Positions 1 to 11,190 of a DNA stretch of 64,000 bases are shown here, piece by piece. Source of the DNA: Acanthochromis polyacanthus. Its lineage: Eukaryota > Chordata > Actinopteri > Pomacentridae. The translations under genes and the position numbers were made by a program. Within the stretch, counting starts at the first letter, position 1. Every line of letters begins with the position of its first letter. The stretch is taken from the NCBI RefSeq assembly GCF_021347895.1, contig NC_067113.1:180344-244343 (forward strand). Direction: 5' to 3'. Under the pieces are notes generated by a model. The model did not search any database and was not told the DNA's origin. It saw only the letters and a list, made by a program, of their open reading frames with translations.

Positions 1-498
1 TTTGGCTTTATGTTTTGGATCATTGTCCTGTTGGAAGATAAATCTCCGTCCCAGTCTCAGGTCTTTTGCAGACTCCAACAGGTTTTCTTCCAGCATGGTC
101 CTGTATTTGGCTCCATTCATCTTCCCATCAATTTGAACCATCTTCCCTGTCCCTGCTGAAGAAAAGCAGGCCCAAACCATGAGGCTGCCACCACCATGCT
201 TGACAGTGGGGATGGTGTGTTCAGGGTGATGAGCTGTGTTGCTTTTACGCCAAACATATCGTTTTGCATTGTGGCCAAAAAGTTGGATTTTGGTTTCATC
301 TGACCAGAGCACCTTCTTCCACATGTTTGGTGTGTCTCCCAGGTGGCTTGTGGCAAATTTCAAACGAGACTTTTTATGGATATCTTTGAGAAATGGCTTT
401 CTTCTTGCCACTCTCCCATAAAGGCCAGATTTGTGCAGTGTACGACTGATTGTTGTCCTATGGACAGACTCTCCCACCTCAGCTGTAGATCTCTGCAG
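1..498 (-). pseudogene. Tc1/mariner transposase fragment
   Basis: The minus strand matches the middle of the Tc1 element at 58,319-59,941 almost base for base, covering roughly 58,962 to 59,457 of that copy. Recognisable pieces include the region around LWSDETK with the first catalytic Asp, and the GGGSLMVW block. The copy starts outside the window and stops abruptly at a TA microsatellite, so both transposon ends are absent here. The reading frame is broken. It is a dead DNA-transposon fragment with no host function. Confidence 0.85.

Positions 499-568
<70 letters not shown>
499..568. repeat. (TA)n microsatellite
   Basis: An almost pure TA run follows directly on the truncated Tc1 fragment. 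The break in the transposon coincides with the repeat. Confidence 0.95.
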
Positions 569-572
<4 letters not shown>

Positions 573-612
573 AATTTTGCCTATAAATTAACATTTAATC
601 CTAATCTAAGAT

Positions 613-615
613 AAG

Positions 616-662
<47 letters not shown>
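613..662. repeat. (GATT)n microsatellite
   Basis: About twelve tandem GATT units end 12 bases before the first splice acceptor of the Ginger-like gene. Confidence 0.95.
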
Positions 663-674
663 GCTTCTGTTTAG

Positions 675-1080
675 AAGACAAACTGTACTACTGGCGTCAC
701 AAGGGCACTGCTAAAGCTCGCAGGACAAAAGTTGTCTCAGGGGCAGAGGAGGCAAACAACATCTTTGACAATTTCCATGCCAGCCCGACTGGGGCCCACT
801 GCGGCCAAACTAAAACTAGGGATGCCATATCCATGAGGTTTTACTGGCCAGGGATGTCAGTGGACATAAATAAGTGGGTAAGTTAAAAAAATAAAAAATG
901 ATGTATTATTCAAGTGTGAAAAATTAAAGGACAAGATCAACCCTTTTTTCACGACAGTGCATGTGCTTTTTAATAAACTGTCATATCAACATCATTTTTA
1001 ATCATCAGGTTTCCCAGTGTTCTGCCTGCCAGGCAAGTGGCATCTCCATTAAGAAGCCAGCTGAATACACACCAATAAAG
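675..1080 (+). CDS. Ginger-like exons 1-2: integrase N-terminal zinc-binding domain
   Basis: The first exon starts at a TTTAG acceptor with a two-base split codon and ends before GTAAGT at 878. It encodes LYYWRHKG, the counterpart of the YPYY motif, then NFHASPTGAHCG with the two zinc-binding His residues. The second exon (1009-1080, phase 0) supplies QCSACQ with the two Cys residues. This HHCC finger helps bind element ends in gypsy-type integrases. The intron between them is 131 bases. Both exons are open. Confidence 0.8.
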
Positions 1081-1847
1081 GTTTGTTATCCAAGTTATTG
1101 TTATGATTCACCTTGTTTTGAATTCTTCAATTATTTTATATTGTGTTCCATGTTTAGACTTCTTGTGTTGCCTTTATGCTGCTTTGACTCTTGTTCCTGT
1201 TTTTTTTGTGAAATTAACCATTTTGTGTTCATGTTGTGTGTTTCCTGTTTTATTTTGAAACCCCTGCGTTTCTTGTGGTGTTTTCCTGCCCTCCCTTCTG
1301 TGTGCCTCTGATGATGATTCCCTCCGCCTGTGTGATTGTCTCACCTGTGCTTGATGTTTCCCCAGTGTCTTTAGTTCCCTGTGTTCTCTGTTGTCTTTGT
1401 TGGGTCATTAGTTTTCCTTGTCGCTATGTCTCCAGTGTTCTCTCCACCGTTCTCTTGTGAGTTTGTACTTTGGTTTGAGCTTCTCAGTGACTACTTTGAT
1501 TTGTTACTTTGTAAAAGATTTTGTTTTGTATTTTGAACTCTTTTGGATCCTTTTTTGTTAGTTTAAAGTAAAGCCTTTTGTGTTTAATCTGTTCTTGGGT
1601 TCTCCACCTTGTTTTTTGTTAGTTTTTGGGTTGCAAACCTTGACAGTGATTGTATTTTGACAAGTTTTAAATAAAACTAAGCCACAGAAAATTAAGTGTT
1701 TGGAGGGACTGGCAGTTTGTTGAAAAGTTTTATGTTAATACATTTATCTATTTTGCATTTGAAAAAAGACAGTGCGGGACATGGAAAGTAAGCAGATACT
1801 AGGAGAACACAATTTTAATGGGAACTTTTCTTTTTACTGTATTTTAG

Positions 1848-2964
1848 GTTACTGAACCATTTGAATTGATGGGGATGGACCTCATTGGTAAATTGACACA
1901 AACAGAGAGTGGGCATCAATACATTTGTGTAATGATCGATTATTTCACAAAATGGCCCCAGGCTTATCCTTTGAAGTCAAAGGCAGCAAGTGAGGTGTCG
2001 CAGTGCATCATCAAATTTGTGCACCAGTTCGAGTCTCCGAAAAGAATTCTGACTGACCAAGGGAAAGAATTTGTCAATGCCGTGAGTAGTATATAACAAA
2101 TTGCCAACATTAATGCTGCATGTTACTTTTTTAAGCAACTGTTACACTATTATGGTTCACTTTACAGAATATGGCATTATTTTGTTTTTTGTTTCTTATA
2201 TCTTCCTATTTTAGGGAAGTTATGAACATGCAAAAAAAAAAAAAAAGAATATTGTCCTTATTTTTCTCTGTTTTTCTTTAGATCAATTCAAGAGTATGTG
2301 AATTACTTGGAATAAAGCGAAGCCTATGTTCACCTTACCACCCCCAGACAAATGGTTTGGTTGAAAAGATGAATGGGACAGTTCAGAGGTGAATGCTTTT
2401 TTTACTAGACCACTTAACTTGCCACCTTGCGAGCCTGTTGACAGCTGCATACTATGAAACTTTAATTTGCTTTACAGCACCCGTTGTGCTATGTCTCAAC
2501 TATATCCCTGTATTTAGAGATGGAATAAAAGACTCAACCCACATTAATTTGGAAAGGTTTAACTAATAAACACATAATATTCAATGAAAGAGTGTAACTT
2601 TTGATTTAAAAAAAACCCCATCAAACTAAAAGTTTATTAACTTAAAAAATGTTGTACTTGAAAATGTGTTAATTTTTATTTCTTACATGGTGCTCCACTG
2701 AGCTTTTATATGGAGAAATATAACTCCTATCAGATATAGTTGTTGTTGTCATTATTATGATGACAGTATTTTAAATGTCTCATTGTTGTTCTCAGAGCCC
2801 TCAGCAAACTGGTGGGGGAGAGACCGGACAAATGGGATGAGTTCCTTGATGCGGTCATGTTTGGTCTTCGAACGAAGAAACAGATGACAACAAAATACTC
2901 CCCCTACTATTTGATGTTTGGTCGAGAAGCGCGGTATCCTTCTCAGATTCCAGAACACTACATG
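1848..2964 (+). CDS. Ginger-like exons 3-5: DDE integrase catalytic core
   Basis: Exon 3 (1848-2081) encodes GMDLIGKL with the first catalytic Asp and ILTDQGKEFVN with the second. Exon 4 (2282-2388) encodes YHPQTNGLVEKMNGTVQ with the catalytic Glu. Exon 5 (2796-2964) continues with DKWDEFLDAV and YSPYYLMFGREARYP, the usual end of an rve core. All three exons are open, phases agree (0, 2 then 1), and the DDE triad is intact. This domain would cut and join transposon ends. Introns are 200 to 410 bases and AT-rich. Confidence 0.85.
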
Positions 2965-3615
2965 GTATGTTTATGGTCACAACTTCCATCAATGACATTT
3001 ACTAAGGGAAGGTACTATTAAGAGAGATGGAAAACTCCCTTTGATTTTAAAACCCTGACCCTATTTATTAGTTTTCAGCTCAAAAGTTGCATACTCGTAC
3101 TAAAAATGGATATATCTCTGAAACCACAAGCTCTATTTGAATAGTTTTGGTGTCATAGTAAAGGGAACACTTTTGAGATTTGTTGAAAGTTGCTTATACG
3201 AGCATATGTGATACTGGTGAAGAGTAAATGAAAATGGCACACATTCATATTAAATAAAATTTAGGTTTGCCTGGAAAAAAAAAGTTTAAGGATAAATATC
3301 CCTTTAAAAATGATGCAGCTGAAGCTCTAAACCTTCATCAGACCATAAAACAGCATAAAAACATTATCTCTGCAAAGACTGACTTTAATATTATAAAATA
3401 GAACAAAATTTGAGAAACTTTAGTAAAAATGGCTTATATAGTCCTGTAGCCCAGGTTCTGCTGTTTAATTTGATATACAACATCACTATGTTCCTTTGTA
3501 ATTAGAGCATTATATTACTATGTGTTTGCCAGCTGACTCTAAATGTCCCCCAGTTGGGGGATCCAGGGGTTCTAAGAATTAACTCTGACGGAAAGCAATC
3601 TCTTTTAACTCAAAG

Positions 3616-4804
3616 GTTGATGCCACTGTGGAAGCTGTGGTGGGCCAGGAAGATCTGTCACAGGACATCAACCACCAGCAGGAGCTAATGGAGGCTGTAA
3701 GGGGCAATCTTGCCAAAGGCCATGCAAAAGTAAAAGGCAAAACAAGTCACGTTTCACCAGACTTCAAAGTTGGGGATAAAGTCTATCGGGAAAACATTCG
3801 GAGCCAACAGCGAAAAGGAGGAAAGTTGGAAGCCAACTTTTTAGGTCCCTTTACAATTTTGGCTATCCAGGGCAAAAGTGTGGACCTGAAGGATGAAAAA
3901 GGGTCCATTTTCAGAAAGATAAATGTGGATCAGCTAAAGTTAACTGTCGAAGATGCCCCCAGAGTGCCCCACTGGGGTACAAAAATAAAATCCTCAGCCC
4001 CAGCTGCAGCATCCTCATCCCCATCCTCAGCAAAAGCTGCACCATCCTCAGCAACAGCTGCACCATCCTCAGCCCCATCCTCAGCAACAGCTGCACCATC
4101 CTCAGCAACAGCTGCACCATCCTCAGCCCCATCCTCAGCAACAGCTGCACCATCCTCAGCCCCATCCTCAGCAACAGCTGCACCATCCTCAGCAACAGCT
4201 GCACCATCCTCAGCAACAGCTGCACCATCCTCAGCAACAGCTGCACCATCCTCAGCAACAGCTGCCCCATCCTCAGCAACAGCTGCACCATCCTCAGCCC
4301 CATCCTCAGCAACAGCTGCACCATCCTCAGCCCCATCCTCAGCAACAGCTGCAGCATCCTCAGCAACAGCTGCAGCATCCTCAGCCCCAGCTGCAGCATC
4401 CTCAGCCCCAGCTGCAGCATCCTCAGCCCCAGCTGCAGCATCCTCAGCCCCAGCTGCAGCATCATCAGCCCCAGCTGCAGCATCATCAGCCCCAGCTGCA
4501 GCATCATCAGCCCCAGCTGCAGCATCATCAGCCCCAGCTGCAGCATCCTCAGCCCCAGCTGCAGCATCCTCAGCCCCAGCTGCAGCATCCTCAGCCCCAG
4601 CTGCAGCATCCTCAGCCCCAGCTGCAGCATCCTCAGCCCCAGCTGCACCATCCTCAGCCCCAGCTGCACCATCCTCAGCCCCAGCTGCACCATCCTCAGC
4701 CCCAGCTGCACCATCCTCATCCACATCCTCAGCTACAGCTGCACCATCCTCAGCCCCAGAATACACTGGATTTCCAGAATATACAGAGGCTGTTGCAAAG
4801 AAAT
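3616..4804 (+). CDS. Ginger-like exon 6: GPY/F module and Ala/Ser/Pro linker
   Basis: The exon runs from a CAAAG acceptor to a GTAAGA donor, with no stop over 396 codons. Its first 110 codons hold a helical segment, then FKVGDKVYREN and LEANFLGPFTIL. The LGPF is the GPY/F motif of Ginger1 and gypsy integrases. From about codon 120 it becomes a long run of Ala, Ser, Pro and Thr repeats, ending in a short unique stretch before the splice. The minus strand is also open here because of the repeat and is not a gene. Such a flexible linker between integrase and protease parts is unusual in length. Confidence 0.8.
3980..4757. repeat. Coding minisatellite (Ala/Ser/Pro repeat)
   Basis: About 780 bases of 15- to 18-base units such as CAGCTGCACCATCCTCAGC lie in exon 6 and keep the frame. 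The left half uses a unit with GCAACAG, the right half one with GCCCCAG, so at least two expansions occurred. The repeat keeps several frames open on both strands, producing shadow reading frames on the minus strand. Confidence 0.9.
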
Positions 4805-4942
4805 GTAAGATTTCTTTCAAATATTAATCAAACACTTGGACTTTAAATGATTTCTCTGAAAACAACAATTTGTGTAATATTCAATGTTTATATTTTGGGC
4901 TAGGTTGACCCTTAATCTTATTACTCACTTTCTTTTGGGCAG

Positions 4943-6277
4943 ATGTACAGGATGCCTTGGCAGGACAGGATTTTCATGTGGTTCTGTCTAAGATTGGAGC
5001 CTACAAGCTGTTCTACTGGGACATACAGCGAGTTGTTGCAGACATGGAGTTGGAAAGTGAGGTAAAATAATCTTGAAATTTTTTTTAGCAAATATAAAAT
5101 TTAACTCTTTTTTATGTCAGCTATAAAGATGTACATTTCATTGCAATCAGTTTAATTAGCTTTTTTCTTTTTGCATTTTTTCCCCAGTCAATAAATGCAT
5201 ACCTTTCAGTCCTTGTGAGAGATCACAATCTAAAGAACACCCAGAAGGCAGCATTAATCGATTCTTTTGCAATGACAGCAATTTGGAATCGTAGGTCCCA
5301 AAGACTTAAGGTTTGTATAACTCAAACTCTACATAAAATTGCTGTAAATGATTGGACCATTCAAAACAGTTCCCTGAAAATCTAATTCCCTCAAACATAT
5401 TCAATTTTAGATTAAACCCCTGGACTACGACATAATTGTGGGAGTTATCAACGAGCATCACCACTGGACTCTTGCGGTAAAATCTATAATTTACTATCAA
5501 ACCATAAAACAAATGAACAAATAGATACAAATGCACATATTTCATACATAATCATACACTTGATTAAGTAAACGAAAACATATTCTTTTTTCATTGTAAT
5601 AATTTTTAGGTAATCTACCCACATGAAAAAAAAATCCCTGTTCCTTGATCCAATGGGGGAGTCGAAGCAAGGCATCCAAAGATGTTTGGAAACAACAAGG
5701 TAATGAATGCTTGTTAACATTTCAGCTTGAAAGTAAGCATGAATAGATGATTATTCAAAAGTAATTGAAAAAATCTATGCTGTAAAAACTGATAACACCA
5801 AACTGCTATCCGAACTTAAAATATTTCCATGTTATTATTAATATTAATCTTATCTTTATTTAGAGCCTTCATGCGGAACAAGGGCTGCCAAGTCTCAAGG
5901 TGGAAGTGTGATACTGTCCCACATCCAAACCAGCCAGACGTTACCTCATGTGGAGTCTTTGTTTTGAAAGTATGTTTTTTGGTGTATTTGAAACTGTGCC
6001 CTTGTCTATTCATTACTGTGTTGTAATATTAAAGAATGTCAACCAAGATATAATTTTAAGTGTTAATTTACACTTTAACACCAAAAGTTATTTACTGACA
6101 CTAGATTTATGCTGTGCATGAATGAACTTTTAAACCTAAGCTTACAGCTCTAAAAATTTGTCTTTTCAGTTTGCAGAAAAACTGTTGGAAAAACAAACTG
6201 TAGATTTCCCATCGACAAAACAAGACATCAACACACACACAGGATGAAAATCGCAGTCACACTCCTCCTTGAGACTG
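4943..6277 (+). pseudogene. Ginger-like exons 7-12: Ulp1-type cysteine protease domain, two frameshifts
   Basis: Six exons encode a C48/Ulp1-like protease. SINAYLSVLV opens the fold; exon 9 has EHHHWTLA with the catalytic His. Exon 10 has LDPMG with the Asp, but only one base out of frame. Exon 11 has HPNQPDVTSCGVFVLK with the oxyanion Gln and nucleophile Cys. In exon 10 a run of nine A (5626-5634) puts a stop before LDPMG; one A fewer would restore the phase expected by exon 11. In exon 12 the AC-rich stretch near 6231-6243 shifts the frame into TGA; the other phase fits exon 13. All catalytic residues remain visible. Both lesions lie in slippery sequence, so assembly error must be excluded. 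Confidence 0.75.
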
Positions 6278-6428
6278 GTAAATAATATATAAAATAGTAA
6301 ATTGTTATCCAATGAATTTTCCTTTTAAGAAATAAACATTCTCAAACAACTCTGTGATTACACTACAAGTATGGAAATCTGAATAAATAGACAATGGTGA
6401 CCAAAAAATACTATTTTCTTTGTTTTAG

Positions 6429-6669
6429 ATGACCTGACAGACATATGCTTTTCCTGTGGGGAAGAAGAGCGAGAGACAGAAATCAACTGGGTGAGAGAAT
6501 GTGTCATCAAATAAAAATTGCAATTTATTGTAGAAAAGAAGGACAACCTATTTCATGCATGCAAATTGTTTTCCAGATTCAGTGTGAGGCCTGTTTGAGG
6601 TGGTTCCATCATGTCTGCGTCGAAGGTCCACCAATAGACCAAGTCTTCCTGTGTGTTGCGTGTGTGTGA
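6429..6669 (+). CDS. Ginger-like exons 13-14: PHD finger and stop
   Basis: Exon 13 (6429-6490) encodes DICFSCGEEE and exon 14 (6577-6669) encodes IQCEACLRWFHHVCV then FLCVACV and a stop. Spacing of the Cys pairs, the His and the final Cys pair fits a C4HC3 PHD finger, with the usual Trp two residues before the His. PHD fingers often read histone tails, so a chromatin-targeting role for the transposase is inferred. A polyadenylation-like AATAAA occurs at about 6878. Confidence 0.75.
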
Positions 6670-7002
6670 TAATTAACAGTGCCTCATGTATATAGTTCAG
6701 GAAATGTGTTCTGTTGCTTTTAAGTTATGTTCATGTACAGTGAGAGTGTTGTTTTCATTGAAGTTTTTTTTTCTTCACTTAATTTATTTCAACTTTTAGT
6801 TTGTAAAGAAAATGTCTGTAACTTCACAACCCACCCCAAGTAGAAAATGTTCATTGTTCATTGTCCTTTCCATAGAATAAATATTTGATCCTTTTCAGGT
6901 GGCTATACAATACCTTAGCCAAAATTAAACACAATGTGCCTACTGGTCTTGGTATTTTTCTTTTTGTAAGTCTTTCTCTTGTTATTCTGAGAAAAATGTT
7001 TG

Positions 7003-7855
7003 GTCTCCAGTATTATCAGGCTTGATCAGAAATGACCACAAAATAAATGTTAGGATGGTAGTTAACGATTTGACCCGTTTGAAGGGGGGATACAGATTTT
7101 TGCAGGCAGGCCAGATATGGTCTGAAATAATTTGTACCCCCCGTAACTTAGGATAAAAATGAGCTAGTCCATTCAAAGTCTCCAGTATTATCAGGCTTGA
7201 TCAGAAATGACCACAAAATAAATGTTAGGATGGTAGTTAACGATTTGACCCGTTTGAAGGGGGGATACAGATTTTTGCAGGCAGGCCAGATATGGTCTGA
7301 AATAATTTGTACCCCCCTGTAACTTAGGATAGAAATGAGCTAGTCCATTCAAAGTCTCCAGTATTATCAGGCTTGATCAGAAATGACCACAAAATAAATG
7401 TTAGGATGGTAGTTAAAGATTTGACCCGTTTGAAGGGGGGATACAGATTTTTGCAGGCAGGCCAGATATGGTCTGAAATAATTTGTACCCCCCCGTAACT
7501 TAGGATAGAAATGAGCTAGTCCATTCAAAGTCTCCAGTATTATCAGGCTTGATCAGAAATGACCACAAAATAAATGTTATGATTGTAGCTAATGATTTGA
7601 CCATTCTGAAGGGGGGTACAGATTTTTGCAGGCAAGATATGGTCTGAAATAATTTGTACCCCCCTTGTATCTTAGGATCAAATAGAGTTTACCTGTGCAA
7701 ACTCTCCATTGTTTTAGGCTTTATTAGAAATGACCATGAAATAACCATAAAAATGGTTCTGAATGTAGTTCATGGTTTGACATGGCCAAGCAGGAAGAGG
7801 GACACAGTTTTTGCAGGTTAAAAAATATGGTTGTAATTATCTGCTTCCCCTTCAA
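7003..7855. repeat. Tandem 175-bp satellite, four close copies and one diverged
   Basis: Units beginning GTCTCCAGTATTATCAGG start at 7003, 7178, 7354 and 7530. Periods are 175 to 176 bases, with only a few differences between the first three. A diverged fifth copy starts near 7700. Each unit has a GA-rich GAAGGGGGGATACAG core and ends in a C run. There is no open frame common to the units. It lies about 330 bases downstream of the Ginger-like stop codon. Confidence 0.92.
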
Positions 7856-9483
7856 TAATTTTTCTGTGAGCCTGAATTGAACTGTGGTTAATCTGCATAT
7901 TCTGATGAAAAACAAAACATAGCAAATGAAACATAGCTAATGAACTGCACCAATATTATTATTTTTTTTTCATTTTTCATTTTCAGGGGTGGTAAAAATG
8001 CACATCAAACGGTTGCCAGGTTTATATATGCAAAGAAAACGTGGAATTAGAAATACCATTGATAAGGCTGTCTTTAATTTCTTATGAATAACATTTCCAG
8101 TGAAAAATGCAGTCGTAATAGTGCGAGTAATATACTAAAATGCAGCAGTGATATTATTATTATTATTATTATTACCATTGTGCTGGCAGAGCTTTAAAGT
8201 TAGTGTTCAAACTGTGTCTCAAAAAATACAATTGTTTACAAGCTTGTGTTTGGAGTTGTCTTACTTTTAGGTCGAGTCCTCACGTTTTTCATGGATACGT
8301 GCTATTATTTTGAAAGTGTGGACACAACTTCCGGATGATCGTACATTGCAGTAGCAGGCTAATCGAAGAAAAAGTATCCCAAAGAGCAGTCAAAGCTCAG
8401 CGTATGACCATGGTATGAAGAGAGATAAAGCATTACTTGTGAAGAGTATAGATCCTTTGGAAGAGCTTTTCTTCACGGCGCTACACAGTGTAATAAATGA
8501 CGACAGTTCGACAACTTCAAGAATTTCAAAAAACGGACTTGTTTATTTTGATAGATACATTTTGTACTCTCAAACAAAACAAAACTGAAATAAGATAACA
8601 CTCACTCATCCATACAACAATATGCATAATAGTATTTGCCATTTTATACCGTAAAATTCCATCCTTATAGCGCTTGACGTGCGCGCTCCCGTGGACAGGG
8701 GATACACTTCCTATCGGGGGTAAGTACCTTGGCACAACACCGGAAATCATCTAGTGATAGACTGTTCTTATACTTTTGAGTGTAGTTCCAAGTTCCAATA
8801 TTATTTCAAAAAATCCCATCAAAGATATCTAATTAATTTTTGCTTTACTGTAATGTGTTTGTGCTTTGTTGTTCTAATGTTTTGACAGGAAAAAAGATGT
8901 TTGAAAAATGATCTGAGGTTTATCAATACAAATATGTCTCCTGATTCAGTCAATCACTTTCTAGGATGGTTAGAATCAGTGAAAAGAGCCATTGAATTGA
9001 AAGTTAAAATGGACACAGCACATCATGTTTTCAGGTGGTTCGACCTTAATATATGATTTAGTCACTGGCATAATTATACTGTAAAAACCTCTGTAGCATG
9101 TTTCCTACTTTTAACTTAAAGAAAGGAAGAGAGAAAGAAAAAGTAAATACATATGTAAACAAAGAGCAATTGCATTGATTCTTTATGCATCATAGAATTA
9201 GCTTTATAGATCAAATTCGTTGATGTAATATGCTTCATAGAACATACCTTATTTCACCATTTAATAGCCTGGCCGTACCATACGCAAAATCAGCTTGGAC
9301 CCGAGGTTTAAAAGAACCAGGCAGCCATTTGCTACAGCATTGCCTTTAGTTTAGTGAGGCAAGTCTAATAGACCCTTAAGTATAACAGACAGACATATCG
9401 CTCTGATCAGAGGAGTGCAGAAAAAATGTGCAGAATAATAGCCTTATGTTTACTTTCTACCTTCATGAAAGATCCTCAGACTA
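7856..9483. other. Non-coding stretch with ATT microsatellite and a MITE core motif
   Basis: No exon is recognised. An (ATT)n run sits near 8150-8176. At about 8665-8745 lies a sequence of the form GCGCTCC, GGGGATACA, GTACCTTGGCACAACACC, which recurs in the elements at 9.67, 10.06 and 14.3 kb. The rest is AT-rich and unassigned. Confidence 0.5.
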
Positions 9484-9491
9484 TTTGTGAT

Positions 9492-10682
9492 TCGGGCTGG
9501 GCGATATGGCCAAAAGTTCATGTAGCAATATAGCTTATTTTATATCCCGATAACGATATGCTTTTTTTCTCATGTGATGGTGGCGGAACTTGGATATCTA
9601 ATAGTTTAATCAATAATGCAGTATGGAAATTCAGTTTCAAATATTTAACAGAACAATTTCAAAGGTAGTGTTGTGCGAAAGTACTGATCCCCACAAAAAT
9701 TTGTATCCCCTGCCGCAGGAGCGCACAAACGTCCGCTGCTTGTGCCTCTAATTTGACAAGACACTTCCCCTATGAGTTTTTTGTCTCTGATAATTCCTTT
9801 CTTTTTAATCTCCTTTCATTTTAGCTTAAATTGGTGAGGTACAATTGCATGTTTCAGTGTCAGAGACAGTTCAGTGCTGCAGTCAAAACAGTCGAGCATC
9901 GACTACTCAATCACTCCACATATCCCTTAGCACATAATAGCATAGTGATTATTTTAACTCTTATTTTGTACCTACTATTACATTGGACTCTCCTTAGTAG
10001 TTTAAGTTCATATAGTACAGTTTGGTTATTTAATTATAAAGTTACCCTGATAACTAGCATGTGCGCTCCTGGGCAAGGGATACAAATTTTCACGGGGATC
10101 AGTACTTTCGCACGACAGTGGCATGTAAATTATTGAGGTTTATTTCCACCATTTTCTCCCTGCTAGCATCTCCAGTCCACTCAGCTGCTTCACCTGAGTT
10201 TGGAAGCATGCCACAGTCACGTGTTAACACAAAAACCAGATGTTGGAAACCAGGCTAAAAACAAGCTAGTATTCATTCTCTATGCGGGGAAATCTGTGGT
10301 TAAACTCAATTAATATATCATTATACCGGCCCATTTCCTCACTAGAACCGTGTATAATGGACATGGGTTTGGGTAATTTCACCCAAGCTGATAGATAATG
10401 ACGGTGTGTGTTTAAAAAGCATGTAGTGACATTACCTTCATGTCCTTTGAGGTCAAGTTTTGCTTTGAAAACCGGAATTAGTTATTTTGAGTGCAGCGTG
10501 GTGTAGCTGAGTGGAGTGTATTAGTGCTGCTGGTTGGAGTAAAAAAAACATAAGCATATCCACATGTGCAGAGGGGTGTGCATTAAAACACTAAACCGCA
10601 AGAGAAACGATAGCGCTTTATGTTAGATGATAGACTTTCTCTATCGCCCAAACTATATATTTTTTCTTATCGCCCAGCCCTA
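9492..10682. mobile_element. Non-autonomous hAT element, 8-bp target duplication
   Basis: The left end TCGGGCTGGGCGATA and right end TATCGCCCAGCCCTA are inverted repeats with one mismatch. They are flanked by TTTGTGAT (9484-9491) and ATTGTGAT (10683-10690), an 8-bp duplication with one difference. The GGGCTGGGCGATA terminus is typical of fish hAT elements. No transposase frame is present; the body contains the nested inverted repeat at 9.66-10.13 kb. Confidence 0.8.
9664..10125. repeat. Nested inverted repeat (about 65-bp arms)
   Basis: The stretch at about 9664-9728 and the reverse complement of about 10,060-10,125 match closely. Both contain GTGCGAAAGTACTGATCCCC, then AATTTGTATCCC, then AGGAGCGCAC. 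The spacer is about 330 bases. The arms probably belong to a separate foldback element inside the hAT element. Confidence 0.7.
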
Positions 10683-10971
10683 ATTGTGATGTTAGATAAA
10701 TGAATTTTAACTTGTTAGTTGTTACAGGGAGAGTTGAAGGCTTGGTTCCACATCATGGTCTAAAATAACATCTGCATGATATGAAACTCTGACCTGGTTT
10801 CACAGCTCCCGTCTTTGCAGCACAGTGACTCTGCACCCAGTAAAGCATAATGTGTTGTTTGAGGTTACTATGAAGATAACTATCTCTTAAATATATATTA
10901 GACCTTATGTATTTGTTGGTACATGTCTAATATTTTATTTTGTATTTGTTTTGTTCTTATTTCTGTTGCAG

Positions 10972-11187
10972 GCACAGTCACTCACTATTTGACCACTCTT
11001 CAGTTCTTTTCATCTGTTCTTCAAAAGCAGAGACTCACTGACAGACCACTCAGTTACCAGTTCTGGGGTGACACACCCACCCTGGCCCCCACCCCCAGTG
11101 TATCTATTACAGGTATGCAAGTTTTCTAAATAAGATACATCACATTGACCTCAAACAGTTACCTTAACCAAAGTCCTCAGTTATGGG
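10972..11187 (+). promoter_or_regulatory. Probable 5' untranslated exon and 3-codon upstream ORF
   Basis: A segment with GCAG acceptor and GGTATG donor at 10,972-11,112 looks like an exon but has no frame that joins the next exon openly, so it is probably untranslated. The next exon opens after CCTCAG at 11,181 with ATGGGAAAATGA. This is a three-codon upstream frame whose stop overlaps the main ATG at 11,191 as ATGA. Reinitiation control is possible but inferred. Confidence 0.4.
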
Positions 11188-11190
11188 AAA

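Larger units (their letters stand above)
675..6669 (+). pseudogene. Ginger1-type transposase with Ulp1 protease and PHD finger (14 exons, frame broken)
   Basis: Fourteen short plus-strand exons with GT-AG borders join in matching phase. I place them at 675-877, 1009-1080, 1848-2081, 2282-2388, 2796-2964, 3616-4804, 4943-5061, 5188-5310, 5411-5476, 5610-5699, 5864-5969, 6170-6277, 6429-6490 and 6577-6669. Domain order is YYW motif, HHCC zinc finger, DDE integrase core, GPY/F module, Ala/Ser/Pro linker, Ulp1-type cysteine protease, PHD finger, stop. Integrase plus GPY/F plus a C-terminal Ulp1 protease is the published hallmark of Ginger1 DNA transposons, from which some vertebrate genes (GIN types) were domesticated. 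There is no gag, protease or reverse transcriptase, so it is not a gypsy retrotransposon. Single-base shifts in exon 10 and exon 12 break the frame. The 5' exons lie upstream of the window or are lost. Family assignment is strong; exact borders are read by eye. Confidence 0.8.

Noticed and set aside
675..2964. Gypsy retrotransposon pol
   Set aside because: No reverse transcriptase, RNase H, protease or LTR is present, the integrase is split by introns, and the C-terminal Ulp1 and PHD parts fit Ginger1.
3911..4820. Two long minus-strand open frames of 271 and 296 codons
   Set aside because: They are produced by the minisatellite in exon 6, which lacks stops in several frames; the plus frame carries the real domains.
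7003..7855. CRISPR-like repeat array
   Set aside because: Units are contiguous 175-bp tandem copies with no unique spacers, in a vertebrate genome.
10923..11129. 68-codon protein-coding start of the transposase gene
   Set aside because: Its frame does not join the next exon openly at the predicted splice; treated as untranslated.
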